Shown: one piece after another, positions 15,050-24,100 of the stretch
Position numbering within the stretch: the stretch's first letter is position 1
Layout of the letters: every line of letters starts with the position of its first letter
Assembly (NCBI GenBank): GCA_028287285.1
Contig: JAQBPY010000261.1
Location: 1 to 33,225, forward strand
Direction of reading: 5' to 3'
Origin: Gemmatimonadota bacterium
GTDB lineage: Bacteria; Gemmatimonadota; Gemmatimonadetes; Gemmatimonadales; Gemmatimonadaceae
Length of the DNA stretch: 33,225 nt
Notes under the pieces: generated by a model
What the model saw: only the letters and a program-made list of their open reading frames with translations
Told to the model about the DNA's origin: nothing
Databases searched by the model: none
Position numbers and translations under genes: made by a program

Positions 15050-16519
15050 GTGAAGGTTCGCATTATTTTCGCCATCGCATTCGTTCCCCTGGCGCTCGGC
15101 GCGCAGACCCAGCAGGAGTTTGCCGCCCGCCGGGTGGATCTTGCGGCAAAGTTGGGCGACGGCGTGTTCGTCGCGCTGGGCGGTCATGAGCCGCCGCAGG
15201 ATTATCTGACGTTCGAGCAGATCCCCTCGTTCTATTACCTGACGGGGTTCAAGGAGCCGGACGCCGCGCTGATCATGATCAAGCAGGGCGGCCTGGTGCG
15301 CGGCGCGACGATGTTCGTGCAGCCAAAGCAGCCCAGCCGGGAAGTGTGGACCGGCGCCCGCATAGGCGTGGACGGCGTTGGCGCGCTCACGGGCATTCGC
15401 GGCCGTTCGACGAACGACCTGTCCAATGTGCTCGACTCACTCGCGGCAACGGGCCAGAAGTTCAGCGTGGTGGGAGATTTCGGTACCGGTGACTCCACTG
15501 CCGCGCGGACCCCCGACGAGCAGCTCCTCGATCGCGTGCGCCGGAAGCATGCGGGCCTCAAGATCACGAGTGTCAACGAGCTGGTGGAACAACTTCGCGG
15601 CAAGAAAAGCGCGGCGGAGTTGACGTTGATTCGCAATGCGGTCGACCTCACCGTACGTGCGCACAAGCAGGTCATTCCCACTGTAAAGCCGGGACTCAAT
15701 GAGTTCGAGCTGCAGGCATTAATCGAATACACGTTCCGCCGCAACGGCGCCGACCGGCCCTCGTTCTCCAGTATCGTGGGCTCGGGTCCGAACACCACGA
15801 CGCTCCACTACAACGCGAACGATCGCTTCATCGGCGCCACCGATCTGGTGGTGATGGACATCGGTGCATCGTTTCATGGCTACGCGGCAGATGTGACCCG
15901 GACGGTGCCCGCGAGCGGCATCTTTAGTCCTGAGCAGCGCGCCGTATATCAGATCGTGCGTGATGCGCAGGCTGCGGCAGAACGTCAGGCCACCGTGGGC
16001 AACCCGGCGCGCCTAATGAACGAAGCCGCCAACAGCGTCATCACCGCGGGCCTCACCCGGCTCGGCCTTATCGAGTTTCCCGGAGCCACGTACGATTGCG
16101 TAGGTGGCGCGGCGCCAAGGCAGTGCGAGCAATTCCGGCTGTTCTACATGCATGGCCTTGGCCACGGCATCGGACTCGAGGTGCATGACCCCGAGCAGTT
16201 CGACATCACCGGAACCATCCAGCCGGGCAGCGCGTTCACCATCGAGCCCGGCATCTATGTGCGGGAGCACATCCTCGAGGAAATTCCGGATACGCCGCGC
16301 AACCGCGAATTTGCGGCAAAGGTGCGGAGCGCCGTAACGTTGTACAAGAACATTGGCGTGCGCATCGAGGACGATTACATCGCCACAACGAACGGCGTGG
16401 AGTGGGTGTCGCAGCTGCCGCGCGAGATTTCCGAGATCGAGGCAATGATGAAGCAGGGGAGCGCTGGCGTAGCGGCGCGCGACGAATTTCGCGTGGAGAA
16501 GTACCGGATGATCCCGTAA
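15050..16519 (+). CDS. Exported Xaa-Pro aminopeptidase (M24B)
   Basis: A 489-residue metallopeptidase cleaving the N-terminal residue before proline. It starts with GTG at 15050, preceded by a full Shine-Dalgarno GGAGGT (15041-15046) only 3 nt away; no ATG gives the signal peptide MKVRIIFAIAFVPLALGAQ. The N-terminal creatinase/prolidase-like domain (about 22-190) is followed by the pita-bread domain with all five metal ligands: Asp270 (VVMDIGA), Asp281 (AADVTRTV), His372 (GLGHGIGLEVHD), Glu399 (FTIEPGIYV) and Glu440 (VRIEDDY). The signal peptide indicates a periplasmic or secreted enzyme, unlike cytoplasmic PepP. It lies between DUF445 and the first membrane glycosyltransferase (3-nt gap), so it may be co-transcribed with the glycosylation cluster. 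Confidence 0.93.
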   Translation: MKVRIIFAIAFVPLALGAQTQQEFAARRVDLAAKLGDGVFVALGGHEPPQDYLTFEQIPSFYYLTGFKEPDAALIMIKQGGLVRGATMFVQPKQPSREVWTGARIGVDGVGALTGIRGRSTNDLSNVLDSLAATGQKFSVVGDFGTGDSTAARTPDEQLLDRVRRKHAGLKITSVNELVEQLRGKKSAAELTLIRNAVDLTVRAHKQVIPTVKPGLNEFELQALIEYTFRRNGADRPSFSSIVGSGPNTTTLHYNANDRFIGATDLVVMDIGASFHGYAADVTRTVPASGIFSPEQRAVYQIVRDAQAAAERQATVGNPARLMNEAANSVITAGLTRLGLIEFPGATYDCVGGAAPRQCEQFRLFYMHGLGHGIGLEVHDPEQFDITGTIQPGSAFTIEPGIYVREHILEEIPDTPRNREFAAKVRSAVTLYKNIGVRIEDDYIATTNGVEWVSQLPREISEIEAMMKQGSAGVAARDEFRVEKYRMIP

Positions 16520-16522
16520 GGC

Positions 16523-18496
16523 GTGTCCCACCGCCGGGTGGCACCTGCGCTCGCCGCGCTGTTCCTGTTCGTGTTCGGGCTGTGCCCGCTCGCCAACAAG
16601 CTCACGGACGGCGAGGCTGTGCAGTGGTATCGCCACGCAGCGCTGTTCTGGCTGTTCGTTGGCGGAGCAACGCTCGTTGCGCTGTTCGTCGCCGCATGGC
16701 TGCAGCCGAAGCGCCTGGCCAGGCTGTGGGAAGCGGCCAGCCAATGGGCCATGCGCATTCCAACGCCGGTCTTTGTCGGTGCGGCGGCCATCTTCGCGTG
16801 TGCGGCATCGGCCGTATTCGCGATGATCTGTTTCGGGCGGCAGCCTCATAACGCCGACGAAGTCGCCCAACTGTTCCATGCAAAGATCCTGCTGAGCGGG
16901 CGGCTGTCGCTCCCTGTCGATCCCAACCCCGAGTTTTTCGGGATGGACACGATGATCGACGTAAAGCGGTGGTACTCGCATTTCCCCGTTGGCGGCCCGG
17001 CGTTTCTGGCCGTTGGCGTGGCACTGGGTGCGGCGTGGTTGCTCAACCCGATTCTGCTCGCCTTGAGCGTGGTCTCGGTGCATTCATTCGCGCGGCGCGC
17101 GTATGGCGAGCCCGTGGCGCGTGCAACGGCGGCGCTGCTCGCACTCAGCCCGTTCGCGCTGTTCATGAGTGCGAGCTTCATGAATCACGTGCCGGTGTTA
17201 TGGCTCACGGCGGTCGCGATGTCGCAGCTTGCCCGCTGGGTCGACGCCGAGCGTCCGCGAGAGGCGAATGTCTCCGCGGCATTGATTGGGTTGGCGACGG
17301 GCGTTTCGTTCACGGTTCGCCCGCTGGATGCGCTCGTCGTGGCGGGCGTGATCGGGGTCATGCAGCTGACGCAGCTGCGGGGCAGTCGCACGCGGCTCTG
17401 GTCCATTGGCGCGGAGCTGGTGGCCGGGTTGATTCCCGCCGCCATCCTGTTCCATGCGAACGCAGAGACGAATGGCGCACCGTTTCGCCTGGGGTACGAA
17501 GTGCTGTATGGCAGCGCCCACCAGCTCGGCTTTCATGTCGATCCGTATGGCACGATGCACACGCCAATGCGTGCGGTGCTGTTCGCGTCCAAATATCTGT
17601 TGCAGTTGAACGTGCTGTTGTTCGAGTGGCCGCTGCCGGCGGTGGGAGTCATTATTGCCGGGCTCGTGGCCCTACGGCGGCCCTCGCGGTGGGATCATTT
17701 CCTCCTGGCGTTGTTAATCGCGCAGGTCGTGGCCTACGCCTGCTACTGGCACGACGGTGTGTTTCGAGGTCCGCGCTTTCTGTTCACGGCATTGCCGGCC
17801 ATTGTCATTCTCGCGGCGCGCGCACCATTCGTACTGGCCGACATCTCGCGCGGCGCCGCCCGGCTGGTGGCCATCTATGCACTGCCTGTGTGTGTGCTCA
17901 TGGCGTGGCTCGCCTGGGGCATGGGGGATACGGTCGCCGGACGGGTGCGCATGTATCGTCGCGCGTCGCCAATTCTGCGCATCGACGCCGATTCCGTGGC
18001 CGGCGCAAGCCACCTGCGCCATGCCCTCGTTTTCGTGAACGAAGGCCGGGAGGCACGGAATCTCCACTACCTATGGAGCCTGGGACTCAGCCGAGGCGAT
18101 GCCGCACGGCTCATGGTGTCGGCGCCGTCGTGCGCCGTGAGCATTGCCATCGAGGCCGAGGAGGCGCTTCGGCCCGCGCGGCTCGAGGGCCGGCGGGACC
18201 GGGTGGTCCGGACTGCCCTTTCGGTTGACCCAAAGGCGCCCGAACCTGAGACCTGCGCCCGAGATGTTCGTCAGGATGATGCGGGCTCGGCGTCGTTTGC
18301 TCCGTTCTTTCCCGCGAACACGATTGATTCGAGCGGACATGTTGGCGGGAACGTGGTCTACGTCCTCGATCTTGGCGCGCACAACGAGGTGCTCCGCTCG
18401 AGATTTGGCGATCGCACGTGGTACCGGTTTGGTCCCCGCCAGCACGCAAGCGATTCGTTGCCCACCATGCTGCCATACGACGGCATCGGGCGTTAG
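16523..18496 (+). CDS. GT-C membrane glycosyltransferase (ArnT/PMT-like), first copy
   Basis: A 657-residue polytopic protein with about a dozen hydrophobic segments and a large soluble C-terminal part (about 480-657). The first extracytoplasmic loop carries the acidic pair typical of GT-C enzymes, Asp112-Glu113 in QPHNADEVAQLFHAKILLSGRL, and FPVGGPAFLAVG follows, as in glycosyltransferase-39-like proteins. Such enzymes transfer a sugar from a polyprenyl-phosphate donor to a protein or glycan acceptor on the outer face of the inner membrane. The acceptor is unknown. The GTG start at 16523 is 3 nt after the M24 stop. Together with the next three genes it forms a glycosylation cluster whose last member could make the donor. 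Confidence 0.85.
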   Translation: MSHRRVAPALAALFLFVFGLCPLANKLTDGEAVQWYRHAALFWLFVGGATLVALFVAAWLQPKRLARLWEAASQWAMRIPTPVFVGAAAIFACAASAVFAMICFGRQPHNADEVAQLFHAKILLSGRLSLPVDPNPEFFGMDTMIDVKRWYSHFPVGGPAFLAVGVALGAAWLLNPILLALSVVSVHSFARRAYGEPVARATAALLALSPFALFMSASFMNHVPVLWLTAVAMSQLARWVDAERPREANVSAALIGLATGVSFTVRPLDALVVAGVIGVMQLTQLRGSRTRLWSIGAELVAGLIPAAILFHANAETNGAPFRLGYEVLYGSAHQLGFHVDPYGTMHTPMRAVLFASKYLLQLNVLLFEWPLPAVGVIIAGLVALRRPSRWDHFLLALLIAQVVAYACYWHDGVFRGPRFLFTALPAIVILAARAPFVLADISRGAARLVAIYALPVCVLMAWLAWGMGDTVAGRVRMYRRASPILRIDADSVAGASHLRHALVFVNEGREARNLHYLWSLGLSRGDAARLMVSAPSCAVSIAIEAEEALRPARLEGRRDRVVRTALSVDPKAPEPETCARDVRQDDAGSASFAPFFPANTIDSSGHVGGNVVYVLDLGAHNEVLRSRFGDRTWYRFGPRQHASDSLPTMLPYDGIGR

Positions 18497-18510
18497 CCGT
18501 ACCTCTGTAC

Positions 18511-18538
18511 TCGCCACCAGCACGTCGCCACCAGCACC
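18511..18538 (+). repeat. Two tandem 14-bp repeats between glycosyltransferase genes
   Basis: TCGCCACCAGCACG and TCGCCACCAGCACC stand in direct tandem, with a decayed third unit beginning TCGCCGCAC at 18539. They lie in the 57-nt gap before the ATG at 18554. The frame of the downstream gene has no start codon across them, so they are not coding for it. Probably a slippage duplication. Confidence 0.6.
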
Positions 18539-18553
18539 TCGCCGCACGACTCA

Positions 18554-20170
18554 ATGGCCACTCGCACCTCCTCACGAGCGCTCGCCGCCGCGACGTTCGC
18601 GTTCTTTGCTGCGTTCCTCATCGTGGGGCTGCTGGTCTTTCAGGATTACGGACTGTCGTGGGACGAGATCCCGACGAGGCAGTTCGGGCTCATGAACGTG
18701 GAGCATCGCGTGCCGGATTTGCGCACGCTCGATTCCGTTCGTACCGCGAGTGGCCCTTCGTACGAGCGATTCGGGCCGTTCTTCGAGAACCTGCTCGTTC
18801 GCGTGGAAAAGATGGTCCAGCCCATGGACATCCGGGGCATCTTCTTCATAAGGCACCTGCTCACCTTTCTGGTGTTCTTCGCCGGCGTGATCTGCTTTCA
18901 CCGGCTCTGCCGGCGGCGCTTCGGACCCGGCATTTCACTGCTCGCGTGCATCTGCCTGGCAACGACCCCCCAGCTGTTCGCGCACTCGTTCTACAACGTC
19001 AAGGACATCTCGTTCCTGGCGATGTTCGTGGCCACCATGCTGACGCTCGACATGGTGCTCGAGCGTCCGCACTGGCGTGCGATGCTGCTGCATGTCGTGG
19101 CAACGCTGGTACTGCTGGGCGCACGAATTCTTGGCGGTTTTGCGATGGTGCTCACCGGCGTGAGCGCACTCGCACGCCGGCCGGCCTGGCGCACGTTCTG
19201 GCTGCTGGCAGGCTATGGCATGGCGGTGCTTGCACTGCTACCGCTGGTCTGGCCGGTGCTCAGGATCGACTTCCTGCACATCGTGAGCGACGCCGTGATC
19301 GGGACGACGACGAATCCCTATGGGAGGTCCGATCTCTTTCGCGGGGAGGCCATTCCCGCGACGTTGCTCCCATGGGATTATGTGCCCACGTGGATCCTCA
19401 TCACCACACCGCTCGTCATCACGGCCCTGTTCCTCGTGGGTTGTGCATCTTCGCTCGCGCGAATTGCCAGGCAGCCGCGCCGGTATCTCGTCAGCGACCA
19501 GCGCGACGCGATCGTGCTCGCCTGGTTCTTCCTGCCGGTGCTGGGCTGCGTGGTGCTCAAGCCAATCATGTATGACGGATGGCGGCATCTGTACTTCGTG
19601 TATCCCGCTCTGGTATACCTGGCTGCCACTGGCATGGAAGCGATTGCTTCGTATGTGAACGAAATGGCGGGTGAGTCGAGAACGCGTGCGGTCCCGACGA
19701 TACTGACCATTGCCCTGTTTCTCTGCCTGGCCCCGTCCCTCGTGTTCATGGTGCGCAACCACCCGTATGAACAGCTGTACTTCAACCGGTTCGCCGGCCG
19801 TGACATGCAGGAGATCAAGCAGCGGTTCGAGCTCGATTACTGGGGTCTGTCCTACCGAAAGTCACTCGAGTACATCGTGCGTTCGGACACCGGCTCCCAC
19901 ATTCTCGTCTACACCAGCACGTATCCAGGCCGCATCAACACGGCCATGCTCCGCCCGCGCGACCGGGCACGCATCACGCTCGTGCGCACTCCCGAAGAGG
20001 CTGAATATTTCGTGACCGACTATCGCTTTCATCCCGAGCCGTACCCGTTTCAGTGGGAGGTGTTCGCCGTGCACGTGGGCAATGCGTCCATCAATTCCGT
20101 GTTCGGGTCGAACCTGTTGCAGCAGCGGCTGCACGCCGCGGGTACACCCACAGTGGAGCACCGTCCATGA
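18554..20170 (+). CDS. GT-C membrane glycosyltransferase (PMT/GT39-like), second copy
   Basis: A 538-residue polytopic membrane protein with about ten hydrophobic segments. After the first segment (about 12-30) comes DYGLSWDEIPTRQ with the acidic pair Asp37-Glu38, the expected catalytic/metal site of GT-C enzymes that use polyprenyl-phosphate sugars. Further PMT-like features are FFIRHLLTFL, FGPGISLLACICLATTPQLFAHSFYNVKDISFLAMF and YDGWRHLYFVYPALVYLAA. A soluble tail follows the last segment (after about 400), containing HPYEQLYFNRFAG. It shares only general architecture with the preceding gene. Its stop overlaps the next start as ATGA, coupling it to the methyltransferase. Acceptor unknown. 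Confidence 0.85.
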   Translation: MATRTSSRALAAATFAFFAAFLIVGLLVFQDYGLSWDEIPTRQFGLMNVEHRVPDLRTLDSVRTASGPSYERFGPFFENLLVRVEKMVQPMDIRGIFFIRHLLTFLVFFAGVICFHRLCRRRFGPGISLLACICLATTPQLFAHSFYNVKDISFLAMFVATMLTLDMVLERPHWRAMLLHVVATLVLLGARILGGFAMVLTGVSALARRPAWRTFWLLAGYGMAVLALLPLVWPVLRIDFLHIVSDAVIGTTTNPYGRSDLFRGEAIPATLLPWDYVPTWILITTPLVITALFLVGCASSLARIARQPRRYLVSDQRDAIVLAWFFLPVLGCVVLKPIMYDGWRHLYFVYPALVYLAATGMEAIASYVNEMAGESRTRAVPTILTIALFLCLAPSLVFMVRNHPYEQLYFNRFAGRDMQEIKQRFELDYWGLSYRKSLEYIVRSDTGSHILVYTSTYPGRINTAMLRPRDRARITLVRTPEEAEYFVTDYRFHPEPYPFQWEVFAVHVGNASINSVFGSNLLQQRLHAAGTPTVEHRP

Positions 20171-21420
20171 CGCCGAAGGAAATCTCCGCGTGCCGTTGCT
20201 GCGCGAATACGCGTCTCGAGCCCATCCTGTCGCTCGGCACACAATACCTGACCGGTGTGTTTCCCCGCGCTGTTGACGAGCGGGTGACGTCTGGTCCGCT
20301 GGATCTCGTGAAGTGCCTTGGCACGGATGCCTGTGGGCTCGTGCAACTGCGGCACACGTACGACTCCAACGAGATGTACGGGACGAACTACGGATATCGC
20401 TCGGGCCTCAACCAGACGATGGTGCGGCATCTGGCGCGCACCGTTCGCGGTATCATCGACACATATGGCGTCGCCGATGACGCGATCGTCCTGGACATCG
20501 GCAGCAACGACGGCACCCTGCTCTCCAACATGCCGGCCGCGGCACGGAGAGTGGGCATGGACCCCACCATTGCGAAGTACCGCGAGTTCTACGCACCGGG
20601 CATCAACGCCGTGGCCGATTTCTTTTCCGCGGCCACCTTTCGCAAGGAGTACGGCGACGAGCGGGCCCAGGTCATCACATCGATTGCGATGTTCTACGAC
20701 CTCGATGATCCCATGGCGTTCGTGCGTGACATTGCCGCGGTGCTCGCGCCCGATGGCATCTGGTACTTCGAGCAGAGCTACCTCCCCACGATGCTCACGC
20801 AGAACGCGTACGACACCATCTGTCACGAGCACCTGGAGTACTACGCGCTGGCGCAGATCGACTGGATGCTCAGCCGCTGCGGCTTGCGTGTCATCGACGT
20901 CCAGCGCAATGACGTGAATGGCGGCAGCTTCTCCGTCACCGCTGCGCATGAGCATTCCAGTCACGTCGCCAATCAGGGCGCGATCGATGCGCTCGTCGCA
21001 TTCGAGCGTGACTCGCAGCTCGACACCATGGCGCCGTATCTCGCCTTTCGCGATCGTGTCGTGGCGCACCGCGATGAGCTGATGAGCACCCTGGCCGCAC
21101 TGCGAGCGTCGGGCGCGACGGTGCTTGGGTACGGCGCGTCCACGAAAGGCAACGTCATTCTGCAATACTGCGGGCTCACCGCGACGGACATTCCCGCCAT
21201 CGCCGAGGTGAACCCGGACAAGTTCGGGGCCTTTACGCCTGGAACGCACATTCCGATTGTGTCCGAAGCGGACGCGCATGCCCGTGCCCCCGACTACTTT
21301 CTCGTGATGCCCTGGCATTTCCGCGAGAATCTCATTCAGCGCGAAGCGGCGCATCTCGCGCGCGGCGGAAAATTGATCTTTCCACTGCCGGCCATTTCCA
21401 TCGTCGAGTCATCGACGTAA
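20167..21420 (+). CDS. Class I SAM-dependent C-methyltransferase-like protein (deoxysugar type)
   Basis: A 417-residue enzyme with the three-part architecture of NDP-hexose C-methyltransferases such as TylC3/NovU. The N-terminal zinc-binding segment has Cys9, Cys12, Cys50 and Cys56; the central Rossmann domain has SAM motif I VLDIGSNDGTLL (108-119); the C-terminal C-methyltransferase domain has GYGASTKGNVILQYCG and PWHFRENLIQRE. Homologues methylate a keto-deoxysugar nucleotide, here plausibly before or after transfer by the neighbouring glycosyltransferases. The ATG at 20167 overlaps the GT stop by 4 bases, and the next gene starts on the last base of the stop. No NDP-sugar dehydratase is in the window, so any sugar nucleotide would come from elsewhere. 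Confidence 0.9.
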   Translation: MTPKEISACRCCANTRLEPILSLGTQYLTGVFPRAVDERVTSGPLDLVKCLGTDACGLVQLRHTYDSNEMYGTNYGYRSGLNQTMVRHLARTVRGIIDTYGVADDAIVLDIGSNDGTLLSNMPAAARRVGMDPTIAKYREFYAPGINAVADFFSAATFRKEYGDERAQVITSIAMFYDLDDPMAFVRDIAAVLAPDGIWYFEQSYLPTMLTQNAYDTICHEHLEYYALAQIDWMLSRCGLRVIDVQRNDVNGGSFSVTAAHEHSSHVANQGAIDALVAFERDSQLDTMAPYLAFRDRVVAHRDELMSTLAALRASGATVLGYGASTKGNVILQYCGLTATDIPAIAEVNPDKFGAFTPGTHIPIVSEADAHARAPDYFLVMPWHFRENLIQREAAHLARGGKLIFPLPAISIVESST

Positions 21421-22850
21421 TGGCCCGAACGGCGTTGAAGACGCTCGTGATGGTCCCCACCTACAACGAGCGGGACAACGCTCCGCGCATGGTCGAGGCA
21501 ATCATGGCGCTCGGGCTCGATGCCGACGTCCTTTTCATCGACGACAATTCGCCAGACGGCACTGGTGCGCTGCTCGACGAGCTGAGCGCCAGACATCCCC
21601 GGCTCTCGGTCCGTCACCGCTCCGGCAAGAACGGCATCGGCAGCGCGCACCTGGACGGCATCGCGGCGGCCTACGAGGGTGGGTACCAGCGGCTCGTCAC
21701 CCTCGACTGCGACTTCAGCCACAGCCCGGAGGACATCCCGGATTTCCTGCGCGAATCCGAGACGGCGGACGTGGTTGTGGGATCGCGCTGGACCACGATG
21801 CATAGTCTCCCCGGCTGGAATTTCTACCGCAGGATGATGACGGGCATGGGACATGTGCTCACGCGCATGGTGCTCGGCATTCCCTATGATGCCACGGGCG
21901 CCTTTCGCGCCTACCGTCTCGATCGCATTCCCGCGGAAACCTTCTCGCTCGTGCAGTCCAGGAGCTACTCGTTCTTCTTCGAGAGCCTGTTCATCCTGCA
22001 CAAGAACGCGTTTCACATCCGGGAAATTCCCATCGTGCTCCCTGCGCGGACGTACGGACATTCGAAGATGACGCTGGACGCGGCGCTGCAGAGCGTTCGC
22101 ATCATGCTGGGGGTGTCACGCACCTATCGCACCACGCCGGCATTGTTTCATCTCCGGATTCCACCGGCGGCGGTCCGGCCGGAGCTGCACGACCCGCAGA
22201 ACTGGGGGCCGTATTGGCAGCGCTCGCAGGTAATGAGCAGGCGTACGTACGCGGTGATTGCCTCGCTGTACCGCCGGCTGTTCATCCGCCCGCGCCTGCA
22301 TCGTGTGTTGCGCAGCCAGTTCGCCCGCGGCGCCCGGCTGCTTCATGCCGGCTGCGGCGGTGGGCAGGTGGACCAGGGGCTGCATGAGCACATGCGCGTT
22401 ACGGCGCTGGACATCTCCGCCGATGCGATTCGTCTCTATCATGCGAACAATCCCTCGGTATCACGTATCGAGCATGGCGATATCCTCGCGCTCCCGCACG
22501 ACGACGCCACCTTTGACGGCTACTACAGCCTCGGCGTCGTCGAACACTTTACGGATGGACAGATAGCGCGAATTCTCTCTGAGGCGCGGCGCGTGCTCCG
22601 GCCCGGCGGCAAGGTCGTGCTGTTCTGGCCACATGCCCGTGCCACGAGCGTGTTCGTGCTGGGCATCGTGCACACGCTGCTGGCGCGGTCGGGAAGCACC
22701 ACGGAGCTGCACCCGGCGGAGATCTCCCTGCTTACCTCGCGTGCAATGGCGGAGCGAATCTTTCACGATGGCGGGTTTACGCTCACGTCGTATGATTTCG
22801 GCGCCAAGGACCTGTGGATTCAGGCGGTGGTGGTGGCGGAGCGTTCATAG
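21420..22850 (+). CDS. Fusion of DPM1-like GT2 glycosyltransferase and SAM methyltransferase
   Basis: A 476-residue two-domain protein. Residues about 8-240 are a GT2 domain of the dolichyl/polyprenyl-phosphate mannose synthase type: PTYNERDN (13-20), DDNSPDGT (41-48), the metal-binding DCD (96-98), DATGAFRAYRL (157-167) and RTYGHSKM (210-217). No membrane segments follow, as in soluble DPM1. After a linker, residues about 290-475 form a class I methyltransferase with LLHAGCGGGQ (307-316), acidic VTALDISADAI (327-337) and a post-motif LRPGGKVVLFW (393-403). The GT2 part probably charges polyprenyl phosphate with a hexose; the methyltransferase substrate is unknown but could be that sugar or the lipid. 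The start overlaps the previous stop by one base (TAATG). Confidence 0.9.
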   Translation: MARTALKTLVMVPTYNERDNAPRMVEAIMALGLDADVLFIDDNSPDGTGALLDELSARHPRLSVRHRSGKNGIGSAHLDGIAAAYEGGYQRLVTLDCDFSHSPEDIPDFLRESETADVVVGSRWTTMHSLPGWNFYRRMMTGMGHVLTRMVLGIPYDATGAFRAYRLDRIPAETFSLVQSRSYSFFFESLFILHKNAFHIREIPIVLPARTYGHSKMTLDAALQSVRIMLGVSRTYRTTPALFHLRIPPAAVRPELHDPQNWGPYWQRSQVMSRRTYAVIASLYRRLFIRPRLHRVLRSQFARGARLLHAGCGGGQVDQGLHEHMRVTALDISADAIRLYHANNPSVSRIEHGDILALPHDDATFDGYYSLGVVEHFTDGQIARILSEARRVLRPGGKVVLFWPHARATSVFVLGIVHTLLARSGSTTELHPAEISLLTSRAMAERIFHDGGFTLTSYDFGAKDLWIQAVVVAERS

Positions 22851-22859
22851 TCCTCAGCA

Positions 22860-24044
22860 TTATGCAGCGGCCGGGTACACCTCGAAGATGCCGGCCGCCC
22901 CCATGCCGCCGCCAATGCACATGGTCACGAGGCCGTGGCCACCACCGCGCTGTCCCAGCTCATGGACGAGCTGCGTGGTGAGCTTTGCCCCTGTGGCGCC
23001 CAACGGGTGGCCAAGGGCAATGGCGCCTCCGTTGACGTTGACTTTTTCTTCGGGCATGCCAAGATCGCGCATCACCGCGATGACCTGCGCGGCAAATGCC
23101 TCGTTGAACTCGATGAGATCCATGTCGCCGATGGCCATTCCCGCACGCGCTAACGCCTTGGGCACGGCCTTGATGGGCCCGATACCCATGATGTCCGGAT
23201 CGACGCCAGCCACGGCAAAGCTCACGAACCGTGCGAGCGGTGCAATGCCCTTTGCCTCAGCCGCCGAGCGACGCATGAGCAATACGGCGGCGGCACCGTC
23301 GGAGTAGGGACTCGCGTTACCGGCCGTGACCGTTCCGTTCGCCTTGAACGCCGGCCGCAGCTTGGCCAGCCCTTCGGCCGACGTATCTGCGCGCACCAGC
23401 TCGTCCTTCGCGAAGGCAAGCAATTGGACCTGCTTCTCGGTGCCATGCCATGTAACACGCTCCACAGGCACAGAAACAATCTGACGGTCAAACGCGCCCT
23501 TGGATATGGCCGCCGCCGCGCGCTGCTGGCTGCGCAGCGCCCACGCATCCTGCTCCGCCCGACTCACGTTCCAGCGCGTCGCCACACGCTCGGCGGTAAA
23601 GCCCATGCCGATGTACGATTCCATGGCCTCGGGATCGAGGCGTGCATGGTACCCGGACATCGGCACCTGGCTCATCATCTCGATGCCACCTGCGAGCACC
23701 ACGTCGGCCATGCCGCTCATGATCTGCATTGCCCCGTTGGCAACGGTCTGCAACCCTGACGAGCAGAAGCGATTGATCGTTTGCGCGGGCACTTCCACGG
23801 GAAAGCCAGCCCGCAATGCGCTCAGCCGCGCGACGTTCAACCCCTGCGACGCTTCCGGCATCGCACATCCCCACGCGATGTCGTCGATCGTGGCCGGATC
23901 AACTCCGGCCCGCTCGACCGCTTCCTTCATGAGCAGCGCGGAGAGCTCGATGGGGTGCGTGGCGGCGAGAGCGCCGTCCTTCTTTCCCTTTGCAACCGCC
24001 GAGCGTACGGCGGATACGATGACGACTTCGTCGGTATTGGACAT
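22860..24044 (-). CDS. fadA: Acetyl-CoA C-acyltransferase (thiolase, beta-oxidation)
   Basis: A 394-residue type II thiolase, close to the usual length. The nucleophile is Cys94 in [10 protein letters not shown], the catalytic His346 lies in GHPLGATGA, and the second cysteine Cys376 in [10 protein letters not shown]. It cleaves 3-ketoacyl-CoA with CoA to give acetyl-CoA and a shortened acyl-CoA, the last step of a beta-oxidation cycle; it is cytoplasmic. It follows the FadN-type gene in transcription order after 56 nt. Pairing with that gene argues for fatty-acid breakdown rather than acetoacetyl-CoA synthesis. The intergenic gap holds a degenerate REP-like half element. The stop is 9 nt from that of the convergent GT2-methyltransferase gene. 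Confidence 0.93.
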   Translation of the reverse strand: MSNTDEVVIVSAVRSAVAKGKKDGALAATHPIELSALLMKEAVERAGVDPATIDDIAWGCAMPEASQGLNVARLSALRAGFPVEVPAQTINRFCSSGLQTVANGAMQIMSGMADVVLAGGIEMMSQVPMSGYHARLDPEAMESYIGMGFTAERVATRWNVSRAEQDAWALRSQQRAAAAISKGAFDRQIVSVPVERVTWHGTEKQVQLLAFAKDELVRADTSAEGLAKLRPAFKANGTVTAGNASPYSDGAAAVLLMRRSAAEAKGIAPLARFVSFAVAGVDPDIMGIGPIKAVPKALARAGMAIGDMDLIEFNEAFAAQVIAVMRDLGMPEEKVNVNGGAIALGHPLGATGAKLTTQLVHELGQRGGGHGLVTMCIGGGMGAAGIFEVYPAAA

Positions 24045-24070
24045 TTTGATACCTGATGGTGGCCTGTGTT

Positions 24071-24093
24071 CTCCTCGCTTCGCTCAGGACGAC
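24071..24093. repeat. Half copy of a REP-like element
   Basis: CTCCTCGCTTCGCTCAGGAC plus GAC in the gap between the thiolase and FadN genes. Nineteen of 23 positions match the right arm of the 74-nt palindrome at 28948-29021, including an unbroken 13-base stretch GCTCAGGACGAC with its preceding C. The opposite arm is missing here. Confidence 0.5.
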
Positions 24094-24100
24094 GATTGGT

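Noticed and set aside
16523-20170. Recent tandem duplication of the two GT-C glycosyltransferases
   Set aside because: Beyond general architecture the two proteins share no obvious sequence, and their lengths (657 and 538 residues) differ; they look like distinct family members.
20050-21354. 434-codon open frame antisense to the C-methyltransferase gene
   Set aside because: The plus-strand gene is fully supported and translationally coupled on both sides.
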